This document shows positions 24,537 to 35,378 of a stretch of 64,000 bases of DNA, piece by piece. The stretch comes from Streptomyces paludis (GTDB lineage Bacteria > Actinomycetota > Actinomycetes > Streptomycetales > Streptomycetaceae). A model generated the notes under the pieces. The model was not told where the DNA came from. It ran no database searches and was given only the letters and a program-made list of their open reading frames with translations. The stretch covers positions 868,001-932,000 of the forward strand of contig NZ_CP031194.1 of assembly GCF_003344965.1 (NCBI RefSeq). Reading direction: 5' to 3'. The number at the start of each line of letters is the position of its first letter. The first letter of the stretch is position 1. The position numbers and the translations under genes were made by a program.

Positions 24537-25877
24537 CTACAGCGGAACCCGCAGCGCCCCCTCGATCAGCTCCGCCGTCTCCTCCGCCACCGTGGACCCG
24601 CTCGCCACCAGCTGCTCCCGTACCGCCCGCAGCCGGTCCCGCAGCCGCTGCGACTCCATGCCCCTGGCCCGCTCCGCCATCTCCGCCGCCGTCCGCGCCG
24701 CCCGGTCCGGCTCGCCCTGCCGCAGCTCGATATGGCTGAGCATGGCGAGCCGGTGGACCCGCCCCCGGTCGTGCGCCGGGCTGTCCACCGCCGCCGTGGC
24801 GTGCGCCCGGGCCGCGGGCAGATCACCGAGGCTCAGCAGCGCCTCGGCCACCTGCACGTTCACCAGCCCCGGCTGTACGTAACCGGTCTCGTCCGGCTCA
24901 CGGCCCGGCCGGATCCGCTCCGCCTCCGACTCCGCGCGCCGGATGCAGCCGAGCGCCGCGCCCGCGTCTCCGAGATGCGCGTACGACTTGGCCTGCATCG
25001 CGTAGAGATCGGCGGCGAGCGCGGGGGTGATCCGGCTGCCCGCCGTACGCAGCGCGGCCTCCGCGAAGGCGACCGCCTGCCGGTGCTCCCCCATGTACAG
25101 CGACTGGTTGACCAGCAGCGCGATGGCGTACGCGCCGAGCCCCCGGTCGCCACTGGCCTTGGCCAGCCGCAGCGCCTGGTGGAAGTAGCGCTGCGCGAGG
25201 CCGTGCGCGTCCGAGTCGTACGCGCAGATGCCGGCCACCGCGACCAGCCCCCCGGTGGCCCGGTGCAGCTGACGGCCCATCGCGTCGGTGTACCCGCCGC
25301 GCAGCAGCGGGGCGGCCTCGGCGTTGAGGAAGCGGACGATCCGGGTCCGGGTCGCCACACCGCCCGCCCGGCGGTACATCAGCTCGTAGTGCGCCCGGGC
25401 GGAGCGCAGCAGTTCGATGTCGGCGGGGCCGACCCGGTTGCCGCCGGTACGGGAGACATCCGCGTCGTCCGGCGGGTTCTCCCACTCCCAGACGGGCATG
25501 ACGGCGGGCGTGCCGGTGACCGCGGGGGCGCCCACTATGTGCGGCCGCTGCTGCTCGTCGCTGCGCCACAGCGCGGTGGCCCGCTCCACGAACCCGGCGA
25601 GCGGGGTGCCGTGCGGTACGGGCGCCTCGCCGGGCACGCCGAGCCCGATGTCGTCGAGGGTGAGCGGCCGCCGCAGCCGGTCGCCGAGCACCGCGCAGAT
25701 CAGGTCGGGCACCTGGCCGCGTGGCCGCTGGCCCTTCAGCCAGCGCGATACGGCGGTGTGTTCGTACCGCAGGGCGAGGCCCCTGGTACGGCCCGCCTGG
25801 TTGACGCGGGCGGCGAGGCCGGCGTGGGAGATGCCCGCCTCGTCCAGCAGGGAATCGAGCAGTGAATTGGGCTGCAT
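24537..25877 (-). CDS. NsdA-like regulator: helix-turn-helix plus TPR
   Basis: This 446-residue protein begins MQPNSLLDSLLDEAGISHAG at an ATG with ggagggg upstream. The first 70 residues hold an XRE-like helix-turn-helix (GLAARVNQAGRTRG, HTAVSRWLKGQRPRG). The remaining two thirds are alpha-helical repeats of TPR type (GDRGLGAYAIALLVNQSLYM, AADLYAMQAKSYAHLGDAGA). The architecture matches the NsdA family, which in S. coelicolor represses antibiotic production and sporulation; orthology is not shown here. It may sense a peptide or protein partner through the TPR region. A longer upstream frame is non-coding. Confidence 0.78.
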   Translation of the reverse strand: MQPNSLLDSLLDEAGISHAGLAARVNQAGRTRGLALRYEHTAVSRWLKGQRPRGQVPDLICAVLGDRLRRPLTLDDIGLGVPGEAPVPHGTPLAGFVERATALWRSDEQQRPHIVGAPAVTGTPAVMPVWEWENPPDDADVSRTGGNRVGPADIELLRSARAHYELMYRRAGGVATRTRIVRFLNAEAAPLLRGGYTDAMGRQLHRATGGLVAVAGICAYDSDAHGLAQRYFHQALRLAKASGDRGLGAYAIALLVNQSLYMGEHRQAVAFAEAALRTAGSRITPALAADLYAMQAKSYAHLGDAGAALGCIRRAESEAERIRPGREPDETGYVQPGLVNVQVAEALLSLGDLPAARAHATAAVDSPAHDRGRVHRLAMLSHIELRQGEPDRAARTAAEMAERARGMESQRLRDRLRAVREQLVASGSTVAEETAELIEGALRVPL

Positions 25878-26182
25878 GTGCCCCTCCGATGGCTCGGCCG
25901 CACCAGCGTAGTGGAACGGGAAACGCACGGGGTGTGAACGTAGTGCCCGGGCCCGGGGCGCGTGCGCCCTGCCGCGGGCCGTACCGGGACGGTTGACTGA
26001 CATCGCCTCACCGAAGAGGAAGAGGCGGGCCGGGCCGTGGCTCCCCCCTCGTACCGTGCGGCGGCCCGCACCCCGCACCGTCCGCCCCGCCGCGACCTGC
26101 CCGACGCCCCGACGGCGGGGCGGACGACGCCCCCACCGACGGGCCCGTCCGAAGACCACCCGTCGCCCTCACCCGTCACCCC
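25878..26182. other. Gene-free spacer
   Basis: These 305 bases lie between the NsdA-like start and the PP2C stop. They include the presumed promoter of the NsdA-like gene near 25900-25960. An Arg/Pro-rich open frame on the plus strand looks like GC filler. No terminator hairpin is obvious. Confidence 0.5.
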
Positions 26183-27598
26183 TCACTCGTCCAGCGGAAG
26201 GAGAAGACCGGCCTGACGGGTCGGTCCATGCGCCGGTCCCCGAGCCGACTCATGGTCCGGCCCGTGAGTCGAGCCCAGCTCCGGCCCGTGCGTCGGTGCG
26301 AGATCAGGTCCATGAGCCGGTCCCGGGTCCGGCCCGTGAGCCGGTGCGAGATCCGGCCCGTGCGTCGGGCCGCGCGCCGGTTCGCCGGACTGTGCCGGGA
26401 CCCGCTCGTGCTCCTCCACCGGGACGCGGTCGTTGCGCAGGACCAGCAGCGCCGTGTCGTCCCTGATCTGGCCGGCGGTGTGGCGCAGCAGCGCCAGGTG
26501 GATCCGGCGCACCAGGGCCGCGGGCGGCAGCGGCTGGTGTCCGCCCGACGGCAGGATGCGCGCCAGCTCCTCCGGGAGGCGGAAGAAGCGGCCCTCGGGG
26601 TCGCGCGCGTCCTCCGCGCCGTCGGTGTGCAGGAGGATCGCCTCGCCGGGCAGCAGCCGCCCGCAGCGCTGTGCCGGAAGATCGGCGGGGAGCGGCGCGG
26701 CGCCCAGCGGCGGCAGCGGTTCACCGGCGGCCAGCCGGGTGACGCACCGGCCGAGCAGATACGGCCACGGGTGGCCGCAGTTGAGGACCTGCACCTCGGC
26801 GTCCGGGCCGATCTCCAGCAGCAGTACGGTCACGAACTCCTCGGCCGACAGGCACTCCTGCTCCAGCCCGTCGATACCGCCACCCGCACCACCGCCGGCC
26901 CCCGTACCGCCCCCGCCCCCGGAGTCCCGCGCCTGGTCCCGGACATGGCGCTGGTGCGCCCGGTCCAGCCGGCGGAGCACCCCGTCGAGCCCGCTCTCGT
27001 CGTGCGCGGCCTCCCGGAAGCTGCCGAGGACCGCGGCCACCGTGCTGATGACCGGTAACCCGTGGCCGCGCACATCCCCGATGACGACACGGACGCCGTA
27101 GGGGGTGGCCAGGGCCTCGTACAGATCGCCGCCGACGTCGGCGCCCCGGGACACGGAGAGCTGCCGGGCGGCCAGCGCCAGCCCGTCGAGCTGGGAGGGC
27201 AGCGGCCGGATCAGCGTCTCCTGGGCCGCGCGCGCCACCGCCCGGACCTCGCCCAGCTCCCGCGCCGCCCGGCGCCGTACCCGCACCACGAGGTAGGCCA
27301 TCAGCAGCAGGAAGGCCACACAGGTCACGATGCGCGGGAGCAGGTTCTCCCGGGGTGTGGTCGGGCGGGTCAGCTCCCAGGTGATGATCAGCGCGAGGAG
27401 TCCGCCGGGCACCGCGCACTCCATGAACCCCCAGGAGGCGGACGCCTCTTCGAGCGCTTCCAGCTCGGCCTGCGCTTCCCGTGACTCCCGCTCGTCCCGC
27501 GCGTTCCGCGCATCCCGTTCGTCCCGCTTGTCCTGTGCGTCCTCGGACGTGGTGTCGTCCGAGGAGGACGCCCCGTCCGCCGCTCTGGTGCGATTCAT
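26183..27598 (-). CDS. Membrane-anchored PP2C/SpoIIE serine/threonine phosphatase
   Basis: This 471-residue protein has a charged, Arg/Asp-rich N-terminus (about 50 residues). Two transmembrane helices follow (GGLLALIITWEL and RIVTCVAFLLLMAYLVV, about residues 60-110). The cytoplasmic SpoIIE/PP2C domain carries metal-binding aspartates in RGADVGGDLYEAL, VIGDVRGHGLP, LLHTDGAEDA and IRDDTALLVL. Such phosphatases dephosphorylate anti-anti-sigma factors in sigma-B-like partner-switching. The last 60 residues are six imperfect 8-residue repeats around HGPD/HGPE, unusual for the family. No kinase or antagonist gene is adjacent. ATG 27598 with gggagcggggg upstream was chosen over an ATG 22 codons earlier. 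Confidence 0.88.
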   Translation of the reverse strand: MNRTRAADGASSSDDTTSEDAQDKRDERDARNARDERESREAQAELEALEEASASWGFMECAVPGGLLALIITWELTRPTTPRENLLPRIVTCVAFLLLMAYLVVRVRRRAARELGEVRAVARAAQETLIRPLPSQLDGLALAARQLSVSRGADVGGDLYEALATPYGVRVVIGDVRGHGLPVISTVAAVLGSFREAAHDESGLDGVLRRLDRAHQRHVRDQARDSGGGGGTGAGGGAGGGIDGLEQECLSAEEFVTVLLLEIGPDAEVQVLNCGHPWPYLLGRCVTRLAAGEPLPPLGAAPLPADLPAQRCGRLLPGEAILLHTDGAEDARDPEGRFFRLPEELARILPSGGHQPLPPAALVRRIHLALLRHTAGQIRDDTALLVLRNDRVPVEEHERVPAQSGEPARGPTHGPDLAPAHGPDPGPAHGPDLAPTHGPELGSTHGPDHESARGPAHGPTRQAGLLLPLDE

Positions 27599-27932
27599 CC
27601 GCCGGCCCCCGCTCCCTGATCCGGCCTGATCCGAGCGGAAGACCCCCTGAGCCTCTGGGCGCACTCGACCGTCGTGGCCGGATCGATTGTGTCGATCACT
27701 GGGGTCCGAATGCGAACCACGCCCGGCTTCCTCACTCGAACGAGTGAGGGGCGCGTCCAGAATCCGGACGCGCCCCTCAAAAACCGCTCAAAAAAGCTCA
27801 AAAACCATCGGGAACATCGGACGAGCAAGTCCGCGCGTCCGGCCGGCCGGGCCCGGCACACGAGACTCCCGGCACACGAGGCCCTCGGCACGCGGGGGCC
27901 CGGCAACCCGGGCCCCCGCGTCAGACCTTGTG
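27599..27932. other. Spacer with hairpins between pheT and the PP2C gene
   Basis: No gene is seen. The right half holds the two hairpins described for 27731-27778 and an A-rich stretch on the plus strand (27779-27806). The left half carries an imperfect palindrome gatcgacacaatcgatc on the minus strand near 27685-27701, in the promoter region of the PP2C gene. Confidence 0.55.
27731..27778 (-). terminator. Double hairpin downstream of pheT
   Basis: CTCACTCGAACGAGTGAG at 27731-27748 is a perfect palindrome. GAGGGGCGCGTCC (27746-27758) pairs with GGACGCGCCCCTC (27766-27778) in a 13-bp stem. The two share three bases. They stand about 155 bp behind the pheT stop in its direction of transcription. 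The U-tract is on the entry side, so it is a hairpin terminator without a classical tail. Confidence 0.6.
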
Positions 27933-30460
27933 TCAGGCCCCCCGCAGGACCGCCCCGGTCCGCTCCCCGGCCAGCGCCACCGCCGCGTCCCGCGCGGCCG
28001 TGGCCTCGTCGACCGTCAGGGTGCGGTCCGCGGCGCGGAAGCGCAGGGCGTACGCGAGGGACTTGTGGCCCTCGCCGATCTGCTCGCCGGCGAAGACGTC
28101 GAACAGCCGCAGGGACTCCAGGAGTTCACCCGCGCCCTCGTACAGCGCCCGCTCCACCTCGGCGGCCGGCACGTCCACGGGGACGACCAGCGCGACGTCC
28201 TGTGTGGCGACCGGGTAGGTGGAGATCCGCGGCGCCTGGAGGGCGCCGGTGCCGGCCCGCTCCAGCAGATCGAGATCGATCTCCATGGCGCAGGTGCGCT
28301 CCGGCACGCCGAGCGCCTTGACGACGCGCGGGTGCAGCTCCCCGGCGTGGCCGACGAGCGTCTCCTCGCCGTCGATCACGGCGGACAGCGCGGCGCAGCG
28401 GCCCGGGTGCCACGGCTCGTGGCGGTCGGCCCGTACGGTCAGCTCGACACCGGCCTCGCGGGCGACGGTGCGGGCCGCCTCGACGGCGTCCGCCCAGCGC
28501 GCGGGACCGCCCTTGCCCCACCAGCCGGCCTGCTCGCGCGCCCCGGCCAGCACGACCGCCGCGTGGCGCGGCTGGCGCGGCAGGGCCGTGTCGAGCGCGG
28601 CGATCTCCTCGGTGGTCGGCCGCCGGTCGACGGGCAGCCGTACGGGGACGGTCTCCTCGCCGGTGGGCCGGAAGACCAGGCCGGTCTCGAAGAGCGCCAG
28701 ATCGTGCGAGCCGCGGCCGTCGTTGCGGCGCAGCGCGGTGAGCAGGCCCGGCAGCAGCGTGGTGCGCAGCGCCGGTTCCTCGTCGGAGAGCGGGTTGACG
28801 AGGGTGACCGTGCGGCGCCGCGCGTCGTCGGCGGCCAGCCCGAAGGCGTCGAGCACGGCCTCGCCGGTGAACGGGTAGTTCAGCGCCTCGACATAGCCCG
28901 CGCCGGCCAGCGCGCGGCCGACCCTGCGGTGCAGCCGCTGGCGCTCGGTGAGCCCGCGGCCGGAGGGCGGGGTGGGCAGCGTGGAGGGCAGGTTCTCGTA
29001 CCCCTCCAGCCGGATGACCTCCTCGGCGAGGTCGTTGGGCGCGCCGAGGTCGGGGCGCCAGGACGGCACGGTGACGACCAGGTCGTCCTGCCCGTACACG
29101 TCGCAGCCGATCTCCTGGAGCCGGCGTACGACGGTCTCGCGGCCGTACGTGACCCCGGCGACCCGGTCGGGGTGGTCGGCGGGCATGGCGATGGTGTGCG
29201 GCGCGGACGGCGCGATGACCTCGGTGACGCCGGCCTCGGCGGAGCCGCCCGCGAGCAGCACCAGCAGGTCGACGGTCCGCTGTGCGGCGGCGGCGGTGGC
29301 CCCGGGGTCGGTGCCGCGCTCGAAGCGCTTGGACGCCTCGGAGGCCAGCTTGTGGCGGCGCGCGGTACGGGCGATGGAGATCGCGTCGAAGTGCGCGGCC
29401 TCGATGACAACCTCGGTCGTGCCGCTGACCTCGCCGGTCTCGGGGTCGGTCGTGGTGTCGGCGATCTCGGTGTGCGCGCCGCCCATCACCCCGGCCAGGC
29501 CGATCGGCCCGCGGTTGTCGGTGATGACCAGGTCCCCGGCGTCCAGGACGCGCTTGGTGCCGTCGAGCGTGGTGATCTTCTCGCCGGGCTCGGCGCGGCG
29601 GACACCGATCGGCCCGTCGAGCCGGGTGCGGTCGTACGCGTGCAGGGGCTGGCCCAGCTCCAGCATCACGTAGTTGGTGATGTCGACGGCGAGCGAGATC
29701 GGCCGCATACCGGCCTTCTGGAGCCGGCGCCGGAGCCAGATCGGGCTGCGGGCCTCGGGGTCGAGACCGGTGACCGTACGGGCGGTGAAGCGGTCGCAGC
29801 CGCGCGGGTCGGCGATCTTCACCGGGTGGCCGTACGAGTTCGGCGCGGGGACGTCGAGCAGCGCCGGGTCGCGCAGCGGCAGCCCGTACGCGATGGCCGT
29901 CTCGCGGGCGACGCCGCGCAGCGACAGGCAGTAGCCGCGGTCGGGGGTGACGGCGATGTCGAGGACCTCGTCGACCAGCTCCAGCAGGGCGATGGCGTCG
30001 GCGCCGATCTCGCACTCGGGCGGCAGCACGATGATGCCGCCGGTGCCGTCGTCGCCCATGCCCAGCTCGTCGCCGGAGCAGATCATGCCGTGGGACGTCC
30101 TGCCGTACGTCTTGCGCGCGGCGATCGCGAAGTCGCCGGGCAGCACGGCGCCGGGCAGTACGACGACGACCTTGTCGCCGACGGCGAAGTTGCGCGCGCC
30201 GCAGACGATCTCCTGCGGCTCGCCGGTGCCGTTGGCCGTGCCGACGTCGACGGTGCAGAAGCGGATGGGCTTCTTGAAGCCCTCCAGCTCCTCGATGGTG
30301 AGGACCTTGCCCACGACGAGCGGGCCCTTGAGGCCGGCGCCGAGCTGCTCGACCGTCTCGACCTCAAGGCCGGCGGAGACGAGCTTGGCCTGCACGTCAC
30401 GGCCGGTCTCGGTCGCCGGCAGGTCGACGTACTCCCGCAGCCAGGAAAGCGGGACCCGCA

Positions 30461-30461
<1 letters not shown>
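27933..30461 (-). CDS. pheT: Phenylalanine-tRNA ligase beta subunit
   Basis: This 842-residue protein begins [20 protein letters not shown]. It has the EMAP-II-like tRNA-binding domain (about residues 40-155, [25 protein letters not shown]), the B3/B4 editing module, B5 ([20 protein letters not shown]) and a C-terminal ferredoxin-fold anticodon-binding domain ending with [20 protein letters not shown]. It pairs with PheS as an alpha2-beta2 enzyme that charges tRNA-Phe and clears mischarged Tyr. The ATG shares one base with the pheS stop (TGATG), so translation is coupled. Confidence 0.97.
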
Positions 30462-31714
<1,253 letters not shown>

Positions 31715-32857
31715 CTATATGAGATGGGCGGGCGTACCGACGGGCAGGACAAAGCGGAACTCGGCGCCACCGCCCGGCCCGCGCCCGACCGTGATCGTCC
31801 CGCCGTGGGCCTCGACGATGCCTTTGACGATGTACAGCCCCAGTCCGGTGCCGCCGCGCTTGCTGCCCCGCCAGAAGCGGGTGAAGACACGGTTCATCGA
31901 CTCCTCCGGAATGCCGGGCCCCTCGTCGCACACGGTGACGGCCGTCCCCTTCTCTGTCCCGGCCGCGTGCTGGACCTCGGCGGCCGCCACATCGATGGTG
32001 ACGGTTCCCTCGCCGTGGCGCACCGCGTTTTCCAGCAGGTTGCCCAGGACCTGGTCGATCTTGTCGGGGTCTGCCCACAGATCGGGCAGCGGCTGCTGGA
32101 TACGGACCAGGAAGCGGTCGGGCGACTGGCCGGAGGCCGTGTGCGACTGGACGTGGCGTGCGACGGCCTGCCCGATGTCGACGGGCTGCCGGCGCAGCTC
32201 CAGCCGTCCGGAGTCGATACGGGAGATGTCGAGCAGCTCGGTGATCAGCCGGGTGACCCGGTTCGCGTCGGCGTCGACGGTCTCCAGCATCAGCCGCTTC
32301 TGGTCGTCGGTGAACCGCTCCCACTTGGCGAGCAGGGTGGCGGTGAACCCCTTGACGGAGGTCAGCGGCGAGCGCAGCTCATGGGCGACGGTCGCGATCA
32401 GCTCGGCGTGGCTGAGTTCGGTACGGCGGCGCGCCTCGGTGCCCCGGACGGAGACGACCAGCCGGCGGACGGGCCCGGTGGGGCGCTCGCGTACGTACCG
32501 GGCGGAGACGAGCACCTCACGGCCGCCGGGCAGCAGCAGATTGCGCTCGGGCTGGCCGACCCGGGTGGCGAGGCCGCCGTACGGGTCGGTCAGCGTCCAC
32601 CAGCGGCGGCCCTTGAGGTCCTCCAGCGGCAGCGCCCGCTCCAGCGGGTGGCCGAGGGCGGCGGAGGGCGGTATGGCGGTGATCCGGGCGGCGGCGGTGT
32701 TGAAGCAGATGACCCGGCCGGTCTCGTCGGCGATGATCAGCCCGTCGGGGAGGTCGTCGGGATCGATACCGCACGGGCCGGATCCCGCCCCGCCGTCCGC
32801 CGGTCCGCCGATCGAGGCGCTCCGGGCCGCGTCGGATCCGCTCGCACCGACAGTCAT
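31715..32857 (-). CDS. PAS-domain sensor histidine kinase
   Basis: This 380-residue soluble kinase has a PAS domain (about residues 35-110, DGLIIADETGRVICFNTAAA) and a HisKA dimerisation domain with the phospho-accepting histidine in IATVAHELRSPLTSVKGF. The ATPase domain shows the N box NLLENAVRHGEG, G1 VCDEGPGIP and G2 GGTGLGLYIVKGIVEAHGG. No transmembrane segment is visible, so it senses an intracellular signal. No response regulator is next to it (orphan kinase). It sits between pheS and a TrmH-family methyltransferase gene on the same strand. ATG 32857 with gaagaggtgggg upstream is preferred to an ATG 17 codons earlier. Confidence 0.92.
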   Translation of the reverse strand: MTVGASGSDAARSASIGGPADGGAGSGPCGIDPDDLPDGLIIADETGRVICFNTAAARITAIPPSAALGHPLERALPLEDLKGRRWWTLTDPYGGLATRVGQPERNLLLPGGREVLVSARYVRERPTGPVRRLVVSVRGTEARRRTELSHAELIATVAHELRSPLTSVKGFTATLLAKWERFTDDQKRLMLETVDADANRVTRLITELLDISRIDSGRLELRRQPVDIGQAVARHVQSHTASGQSPDRFLVRIQQPLPDLWADPDKIDQVLGNLLENAVRHGEGTVTIDVAAAEVQHAAGTEKGTAVTVCDEGPGIPEESMNRVFTRFWRGSKRGGTGLGLYIVKGIVEAHGGTITVGRGPGGGAEFRFVLPVGTPAHLI

Positions 32858-32913
32858 GCCCGCACCCCACCTCTTCCGCGGTTGCTCAGTGGGTCCCCGA
32901 AAACGCAACAGTA

Positions 32914-33780
32914 CTAGTCACGCCTGCCGGTACGGACCCCCTCAGCACGTACGCGGACGCGCTGGGCGCGTGCTGAGGCGTAGAGACATACGGCCGCGGC
33001 GGTCGCGAGGTTCAGGCTCTCGGCCTTTCCGTGGATCGGCACCCGGACGACTGCGTCCGCGAGGGCGCGCGTCTCGGCGGGCAGACCCCATGCCTCGTTG
33101 CCGAAGACCCAGGCGGTGGGCCCGCCCATGGTGTCCGCGTCCAGCTCGTCGTCGAGGTCGTGGTCGCCCGCGCCGTCGGCGGCGAGGATCCGTACGCCCG
33201 CCTCGCGCAGCCCCCGGACGGCCTGCTCCACGGGGACACCGACGGCGACCGGCAGATGGAAGAGCGAACCGGCCGACGCCCGTACGGACTTGGGGTTGTA
33301 CAGGTCGACGGAGGCGTCGGTGAGGACGACGGCGTCGGCCCCCGCCGCGTCCGCGCAGCGCAGCACCGTTCCCGCGTTCCCGGGGTCGCGGACATGCGCG
33401 AGGACGGCGACGAGCCGGGGCCGGGCCCGCAGCACGGACTCGAACGGAGAGTCGAGGAAGCGGCAGATCCCCAGCAGCCCCTGCGGGGTGACGGTCCCGG
33501 AGAGGTCGGCGAGCACCTCGTCGGGCGCGGCGTGCACCCGGGCGCCGGTGGCCCGCGCCGCGTCGATCAGCTCCGGGTACCGCTCGGCGGCCTCGACGGT
33601 GGTGAACAGCTCGGTGAGGGTGGGCGCCCCGTCCTCGCCCCGGTGGGCCACCGCCTCCCGTACGGCCTGGGGGCCCTCGGCGATGAACCGGCGCTCCTTG
33701 CCGCGGAAGGCGCGCTTGGCGAGCCGCCGGGCGGCCGTGACACGCGCGGAGCGCGGGGAGATCAGCTCGGGGGTGCCCAT
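32914..33780 (-). CDS. TrmH/SpoU-family RNA 2'-O-methyltransferase
   Basis: This 288-residue protein begins MGTPELISPRSARVTAARRL. It has an N-terminal substrate-binding domain (FRGKERRFIAEGPQAVREAV) and a C-terminal SPOUT domain with motif 1 LAHVRDPGNAGTVLRCADAAGADAVV, motif 2 GNEAWGLPAETRALAD and motif 3 VRVPIHGKAESLNLATAAAV. The knotted SAM site is complete. Such proteins methylate the ribose of 23S rRNA or tRNA. The gene lies immediately downstream of rplT on the same strand, which suits an rRNA target, but the exact nucleotide is unknown. Confidence 0.93.
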   Translation of the reverse strand: MGTPELISPRSARVTAARRLAKRAFRGKERRFIAEGPQAVREAVAHRGEDGAPTLTELFTTVEAAERYPELIDAARATGARVHAAPDEVLADLSGTVTPQGLLGICRFLDSPFESVLRARPRLVAVLAHVRDPGNAGTVLRCADAAGADAVVLTDASVDLYNPKSVRASAGSLFHLPVAVGVPVEQAVRGLREAGVRILAADGAGDHDLDDELDADTMGGPTAWVFGNEAWGLPAETRALADAVVRVPIHGKAESLNLATAAAVCLYASARAQRVRVRAEGVRTGRRD

Positions 33781-33826
33781 CGGCGGCGGTACTCACTTCT
33801 CGTGGCGGGGGTACGGGTGGAACGCG

Positions 33827-33859
33827 CCGGACCCGCAGGCGCGATGCCTACGGGTCCGG
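33827..33859 (-). terminator. Hairpin between rplT and the TrmH methyltransferase gene
   Basis: CCGGACCCG (33827-33835) pairs with CGGGTCCGG (33851-33859), continued inside by AGGC/GCCT after one mismatch, with loop gcgat. It lies 36 bp behind the rplT stop and probably ends the infC-rpmI-rplT transcript at least partly. Confidence 0.65.
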
Positions 33860-33894
33860 CGGAGGAACGGGTACCGCTGAGGGCCGGAAGGCGA

Positions 33895-34281
33895 TCAGGC
33901 GGCGGCCTTCGGAGCGTTGACGTCGCTCGGAAGGGCCTTCTGGGCGACCTCGACCAGCGCGGCGAACGCGTTGGCGTCGTTGACGGCCAGCTCGGCGAGG
34001 ATCTTGCGGTCGACCTCGACGTTGGCGGCCTTCAGACCCTGGATGAAGCGGTTGTAGGTGATGCCGTTGGCGCGGGCGGCGGCGTTGATCCGCTGGATCC
34101 ACAGCTGACGGAAGTCGCCCTTGCGCTTCTTGCGGTCGTTGTAGTTGTAAACGAGGGAGTGGGTGACCTGCTCCTTCGCCTTCCGGTACAGGCGCGAACG
34201 CTGGCCGCGGTAACCGCTGGCCGCTTCGAGGATTGCCCGGCGCTTCTTGTGGGCGTTGACTGCCCGCTTGACGCGTGCCAC
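33895..34281 (-). CDS. rplT: 50S ribosomal protein L20
   Basis: This 128-residue L20 begins (GTG) [17 protein letters not shown] with AAGGAG seven bases upstream. It contains [20 protein letters not shown], the [20 protein letters not shown] helix and the C-terminal globular part. Length and sequence match bacterial L20, an early-assembly 23S rRNA binder. It is last in the infC-rpmI-rplT operon; in other bacteria L20 represses this operon by binding the mRNA. Upstream in-frame codons (34371) are not part of the gene. Confidence 0.97.
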   Translation of the reverse strand: MARVKRAVNAHKKRRAILEAASGYRGQRSRLYRKAKEQVTHSLVYNYNDRKKRKGDFRQLWIQRINAAARANGITYNRFIQGLKAANVEVDRKILAELAVNDANAFAALVEVAQKALPSDVNAPKAAA

Positions 34282-34386
34282 GTGTTGACTCCTTGTAGCG
34301 GGGCCGTGGGTGGACTCACACGACCCGAAAACGAATAGGTCCCGGTGCTGACAGCCGTCGCCCCCGGTCACCCGGGGGCGGTGGCG

Positions 34387-34581
34387 TCACTTGCCGAGAA
34401 GCTTCTTGATCTTCTTGGCGTCGCCGGGGGCCATCTCGGCGGTGCCGGTGAGACGCCGCGTCACCCGAGACGACTTGTGCTCAAGCAGGTGGCGCTTGCC
34501 GGCCCGCTCGCGCAGCACCTTGCCCGAGCCGGTGATCTTGAAGCGCTTGCTGGCACCGCTGTGCGTCTTGTTCTTCGGCAT
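34387..34581 (-). CDS. rpmI: 50S ribosomal protein L35
   Basis: This 64-residue protein is complete and normal for L35: [20 protein letters not shown], then [20 protein letters not shown]. It is a basic large-subunit protein. It lies 128 bp after infC and 105 bp before rplT on the same strand. The infC-rpmI gap holds an imperfect hairpin (GCTCCC with GGGAGC around a ccggccgg/ccgaccgg core, about 34608-34647) that may punctuate the operon. aggagagag upstream of the ATG is a good ribosome-binding site. Confidence 0.97.
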   Translation of the reverse strand: MPKNKTHSGASKRFKITGSGKVLRERAGKRHLLEHKSSRVTRRLTGTAEMAPGDAKKIKKLLGK

Positions 34582-34709
34582 GGCGCCGCTCTCTCCTCGT
34601 CAGTGGCGCTCCCTGCCGGCCGGTTTCCCGACCGGCGCGCGGGAGCGTCAGATCTCTGGTATGTGGTTCCGGACGGAACCGGGGGCCGCCTGGACGGCAC
34701 CCCCGCGGC

Positions 34710-35378
34710 TCACGCCTCGGACGAAGCCTCGGCGGGGGCCTGGGCGTCGCCCGTCGCGTCCGCCGACTCCTCGGTCGCGTAACCCTGACGCTCGGCCTTG
34801 CGGGCGGCCTGCGCCTCGCGGGCCTCGGCCATGGCCTCGGTCTTCTTCTTGTGCGGGCCCAGAACCATGATCATGTTCCGGCCGTCCTGCTTCGGGTTCG
34901 ATTCGATGAAGCCGAGTTCCTCGACGTCCGAAGCGAGCCGCTGAAGCAGTCGGAAGCCCAGTTCGGGGCGGGACTGCTCACGACCACGGAACATGATCGT
35001 GATCTTGACCTTGTCACCCTGCTTGAGGAACCGGACGACGTGACCCTTCTTGGTGTCATAGTCGTGCGGGTCGATCTTCGGCCGGAGCTTCATTTCCTTG
35101 ATGACCGTGTGCGCCTGGTTCTTGCGCGCCTCACGGGCCTTCATGGCCGACTCGTACTTGAACTTCCCGTAGTCCATGAGCTTGCACACGGGCGGACGGG
35201 CTGTCGCCGCGACCTCGACCAGGTCCAGGTCGTACTCCTGTGCGAGTTCCAGGGCCTTGGCGAGCGGGACGATGCCCACCTGCTCGCCACTGGGACCGAC
35301 AAGTCGCACTTCGGGAACGCGAATCCGGTCGTTGATGCGGGGCTCGGCGCTGATGGATCCTCCTCGGTAGCACCACAC
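34710..35378 (-). CDS. infC: Translation initiation factor IF-3
   Basis: IF-3 has an N-terminal domain ([20 protein letters not shown]), a Lys-rich linker ([20 protein letters not shown]) and a C-terminal domain ([40 protein letters not shown]), plus a short Ala/Glu-rich tail. It prevents premature 70S formation and proofreads start codons. The conventional GTG start at 35378 (222 residues) has no Shine-Dalgarno ahead of it. An aggagga sequence lies inside those first codons, four to five bases before an ATC at 35354, which would give a 214-residue protein starting ISAEPRIND. Non-AUG starts of infC are known from other bacteria, so 35354 may be the real start. Confidence 0.95.
   Translation of the reverse strand: MWCYRGGSISAEPRINDRIRVPEVRLVGPSGEQVGIVPLAKALELAQEYDLDLVEVAATARPPVCKLMDYGKFKYESAMKAREARKNQAHTVIKEMKLRPKIDPHDYDTKKGHVVRFLKQGDKVKITIMFRGREQSRPELGFRLLQRLASDVEELGFIESNPKQDGRNMIMVLGPHKKKTEAMAEAREAQAARKAERQGYATEESADATGDAQAPAEASSEA

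Noticed and set aside
25993..26466. 157-codon plus frame before the PP2C gene
   Set aside because: Arg/Pro filler, overlaps the phosphatase's repeated tail in antisense; no ribosome-binding site.
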